Source: Archegozetes longisetosus (lineage: Eukaryota; Arthropoda; Arachnida; Sarcoptiformes; Trhypochthoniidae). Taken from it: a stretch of DNA of 64,000 nucleotides. Within the stretch, counting starts at the first letter, position 1, and every line of letters starts with the position of its first letter. The stretch lies in the NCBI GenBank assembly GCA_018873245.2, contig JAEMBT020000001.1, positions 20,238,141-20,302,140 of the forward strand, read 5' to 3'. Shown one piece after another: positions 60,635-64,000 of this stretch. The notes under the pieces were generated by a model. It had not been told where the DNA came from, ran no database searches, and worked only from the letters and a program-made list of their open reading frames with translations. The translations under genes and the position numbers were made by a program.

Positions 60635-62664
60635 CGCTTTTTATTGAGATTTTTAGTACGAAATAAGGAGCTTTTTTTAATTTTTGCAAAAATAGTCCAC
60701 TCAAACAACAGTTAAACAAGAGAAACAATGAAACTGCTAGCATACTCGTTGCATTCATTAAATGATACACTTTTTAAAATGTTTATTCGAATCATTGATC
60801 TGCAACTCTCGAGTCTAAATGATAATTAATTCAATTTTTTTGCGTAATAAAGTTTTTGATTAAAAAATAGGTAGAATAGTTTATCTCATCAGATATAACC
60901 GGATTTTCGTCTTGTACTGAACCAATGAACTAATTAGTTATCGATTATTTTTATCTTTCATTTTGTCAAATGTATTAGTTTGAGATGCCTTCAAACGAAA
61001 TTGACTTTAGAGTCAAATATTCATAAGAGTTATACAGATTCTATAGTTAAGTAGTGTAAGAAAGCATCATTACGGGCGAAACGATCAATAAAATGTTTAA
61101 AAAATGATTCGGTTCTTTCAACTTTTTTCATTCAATTCAGACCTGAGATCCTGAAGAAAATCAATACTTGTTTAGTGAAAATGAGCCGAACATTTCTATT
61201 TGACAAAAAACAAAGAGCCAGTTCTTTTTCCGTGAATCACGTCTTTAAAGAAAAGCTTTTTCTGTTTCGACATATAGTTGTTTCTTCTGTAAACTAATTC
61301 AATGATTTCTTTTTTTGGTTTCGTTCATTAGTGAATAGAACGGGATTTTTCTTTTATTCTCAAAGCAAAGTCTTATAAAATAGTCGTATCAAAGGCCAAA
61401 TTTTTAAAGTAAATCAAACAAAAGAATCTGACGTTTAAAAGTACATGGAATAAATTGTGGAAATTTTTCTAATGAAGTTTGAACACTAGGAATCTGTTTG
61501 ATGCTAATATGCAATTTATCCATTGAATCTATTGCGTTAAAGAGCCGTTGCTTATTGTTACGGTTGTCGCACAAATAACAAACTATGGCTAAGGAAGTAT
61601 TAGCCATAACATTATCAGAATTTTCTCAAAAATTTAGACGCAAGAAGGTTTGCCATTAAAATCTGAAAAAAGTTTTTTATATAGTTAAGTGAAAGCAAAA
61701 AAAATGCAAAGAAAATTATTCTCCCGCGAGAAATATATTTGTATTTTGCTGTAAACGTATAGAAAGAGATAGAAATAAAGGGAAGTTGAGTAATAAAAAA
61801 GATGAAATGCGCCTGAAAGAATTCAAATTTAATAATAAGAGCATTGTTTCGTTTGAAAATATAGGAACATAATATATAAGCTTAGTAGTAGTTATTACAT
61901 TAAAATGCTTTTTTGCGTAATTATAATAATAGCAAACCTTTTTCAATCATATTTTCATAATAGTAATTATTATTAAAGCACAATAACATCTTTAACTATA
62001 CATCACTCTTTTCTGTTTAGGAGTCATTTTACATAATTTTAATTTATTTAACATGTTCGCCATTTCCTACATTTTACACATTTAAATAGTAGTAATACTT
62101 AACCATTGATTTATAGACAAAATTTTAACAGATTTGCTATTTATTTTCAAATCGATTCAATTATTATATAGTTAGTTAAACTACTATAAGTTTGACTTAA
62201 AATGTTCAATTCTGGTATATTGAGACATTTGCACTATAATAATATTACACATATATTGTGTTGTAATCTGATTGCACTGAATGCCGCCTTAATTAATGTT
62301 CAATCTCTTATTGGAAGCAAATTGATTCTCAAACTGATTATACCTGAATATTGTGACAAAACTGCTATATATAGATAAATGATGAAAAACTTGAACTCAT
62401 TTTCTGAGACTAGACAAGTTTTATCAAATATTCCTTATATAAGTATTTTCTGATAATAAGGAAAACATTTTACAACTTTTTAATGTTAGGATTCATTTAA
62501 AATGTTAATATTTGAAATTGTTGTTGTAATTATTAAAAACTCTATTAAATAGAGATAATATGACTAACGATTTGAAAAAACCATTAAATCTCTATCTAAT
62601 GCCATTATTCTGATATGAGTTGCTGAACAATTTTTACATAATAATAACTAAATTGATTTAATGA

Positions 62665-62960
62665 TTAGAGCCCACCATATCTTGGAATATGCGTTGGAGA
62701 GCCTACTAACTGCTGTGATCCAATCACTGGATTAACAACCGGTGTGTTGATAGCTGCCTGTATTGACAGATGAGTCGCTGGTCTTATTTCTGAGTGTTGT
62801 GTCTCTTTGTGTCTTCTAAGATCGACTTTGCGCTGGAAAGCACGACCGCAAACGTCGCACGCGAATGGTTTAAATCCAGTGTGTTTTCGGGAATGTGTTA
62901 TCAGATTCGATGACTGACTGAATGCTTTGCCACAAACCGAACACTTGTGAGGCTTTTCAC
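62665..62960 (-). CDS. sens: Senseless/Gfi1 C2H2 zinc-finger factor, last exon (partial gene)
   Basis: The final exon of a nuclear C2H2 transcription factor of the Gfi1/Senseless family, which specifies sensory organ precursors in insects and blood cells in vertebrates. It encodes [20 protein letters not shown], the rest of that finger, the TGFKPF linker, a last finger ([14 protein letters not shown], then RRHKETQH) and a tail of about 36 residues rich in Ile, Pro and Val. The first 50 or so residues follow the Gfi1 signature almost without change. The acceptor lies at 62961 (phase 1, splitting a Gly codon). Upstream exons with the remaining fingers are not visible in the 1 kb to the right and must lie beyond the window edge. 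Confidence 0.92.
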
Positions 62961-64000
62961 CTTAAAAATGATTAAATTTAAATTGTTAGATGTATTTGAA
63001 CGGATAAAGTTTCAGCTATTAATCTTTCGTAAAATGTTGATTAGGAACCAAATAAGTAAGATTGATGATAGTGATGATAATAAATAAGATAATTTAGATA
63101 AAGTCAGTACTTTTGTATTAGGCAGTTGTCTGGTACTGTTGAGTTGTACAGTTGAACTGTTACCAGTTAATGTAGTCTGCGTTCATTATAGAACGCGCTC
63201 ACATTAATCAGATCAGCAACAATTCAACAGTTAACGTGTTTGTACTTCACTTTTATTATTGTTTAATCATTCAAACGTAGGGACATGTCAAATGGTAAAC
63301 GGTCAAATGGTAAACGACTTTACTTATAGCTTAAAAATAGCTGTTGCTCACTATATTTTGTAAGAATTATAGTGGTCATTATTAACATATAAATTACGCT
63401 CCAAATTCATTTATATTGAAAATAAAAAATTATTAATTAATTACAGCTTGTGTTTCATATGGATTAATAAACTTATGTGGTTATGAACATACGAAAAATG
63501 ATAACTAAGTATAGTCCTTATGGCGGGACAAAACTGATGCTTTAACTGATGCTTTGACCTTAATGAGATTACCTACAAAAAGGTGCACTATATAGAAGTA
63601 CTTTTATTAATAACAGTCTGTTATATTGATTCTAAATTCTTTTTGGAACATTAAATTCAATGCAAAAATTTGGTCCAATTTTCGAAAGCTATCAAACTTT
63701 ATAAGCGCCATAAGACTTAATCTGAGAATAAATTGAAATAAGAGTTTTCCCAAAATTGAAGTGATCATTTTAAATAACATTCATATTGAGGACTAATATT
63801 TATTTTATTGGATTTAACTGTCCTGTCGAGAAAGAGACAGACTGAAAAATCTAGAGGTAATAGAGAACAAAATTCAATTTTGGCATTCCATAAGACTATT
63901 TGCCTGCAAATATTGGTAAAAGTTAATGCTAAAGTTTGCCATTATTAGGGTGCATATCGGGTTCACTTCGAGTAATAACCTGTCTCTTCGCTAAATTTAA
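62961..64000 (-). other. Intron of senseless running off the right edge
   Basis: No coding exon can be seen from the last-exon acceptor to the end of the window. The only structured feature is a long imperfect hairpin at 63147-63232. A 14-base direct repeat, GTCAAATGGTAAAC, occurs twice near 63288-63314. Confidence 0.55.
63147..63232. ncRNA. microRNA-like hairpin in the senseless intron (candidate)
   Basis: The arm 63147-63184 (containing AACTGTTACCAGTTAATGT and CTGCGTTC) pairs with 63191-63232 (GAACGCG..ACATTAATC....AACAATTCAACAGTTA) around a short ATTATA-type loop. The stem is long, with bulges and few mismatches, in the size range of an animal microRNA precursor. I recognise no known mature microRNA in it, and a small foldback repeat is equally possible. 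Confidence 0.3.

Larger units (their letters stand above)
46281..62664. other. Gene-poor region 3' of senseless
   Basis: About 16 kb without a convincing protein-coding gene on either strand. It holds a GA-rich microsatellite, a hAT-like MITE, a promoter-like block with an ATG-free exon near 54.9 kb, a purine-rich island near 58.4 kb and a possible reverse-strand first exon near 60.5 kb. The rest is A+T-rich with nothing I can name. Long flanking deserts are common around developmental transcription-factor genes, so enhancers of the neighbouring zinc-finger gene are plausible here. Confidence 0.5.

Overview
The window is nuclear DNA of an arthropod, most likely an acariform mite. It is strongly A+T-rich, with mostly short GT-AG introns (about 43-110 bp, a few longer), TATA-plus-TCAG initiator promoters, and animal genes: a prolyl oligopeptidase, a rhodopsin-type receptor, a full ABCA transporter, a quiescin sulfhydryl oxidase, a CARD caspase, an MFS sugar-transporter-like protein, Gly/Tyr-rich structural proteins and the 3' end of a Gfi1/Senseless zinc-finger gene. 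The secreted leucine-rich protein at 16-17.5 kb is of a kind I associate with mites and crustaceans. The lineage is an inference from gene content only.

Layout: 0-2.9 kb holds two foldback repeats. 2.9-8.8 kb holds a 14-exon prolyl oligopeptidase (+) convergent with an intronless GPCR (-). 9.8-14.3 kb is a transposon cluster: a nearly complete but broken mariner, a roughly 1.1-kb foldback with a GC-rich hairpin-filled core, and an older mariner relic; another foldback follows near 15 kb. 16.1-17.5 kb is the secreted LRR protein. 19.1-25.6 kb is ABCA. 27.2-29.4 kb is QSOX (+), facing a five-exon CARD caspase (-) at 29.9-31.6 kb. 34.5-37.6 kb is a five-exon MFS transporter (-). 40.3-46.0 kb carries two tandem paralogous Gly/Tyr-rich secreted proteins (-) with matching promoters. 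46-62.6 kb is a gene-poor desert with a microsatellite, a hAT-like MITE and some candidate promoter or exon signals. 62.7-64 kb is the last exon of a senseless/Gfi1 homologue (-), whose remainder lies beyond the right edge.

The genes are not an operon-like system. Several act in the secretory or extracellular space (secreted peptidase, QSOX disulfide formation, LRR surface protein, Gly/Tyr structural proteins), but I see no sign of co-regulation except between the two Gly/Tyr paralogues, which share a CCAAT-type block and TATA spacing.

Most notable: a CARD caspase that keeps the catalytic His/Cys pair but has replaced the residues that normally bind the substrate Asp; a prolyl oligopeptidase with an added signal peptide; micro-introns of 43, 46 and 50 bp; a foldback element with a structured core; and a coding-free but well-formed promoter plus untranslated exon in the desert.
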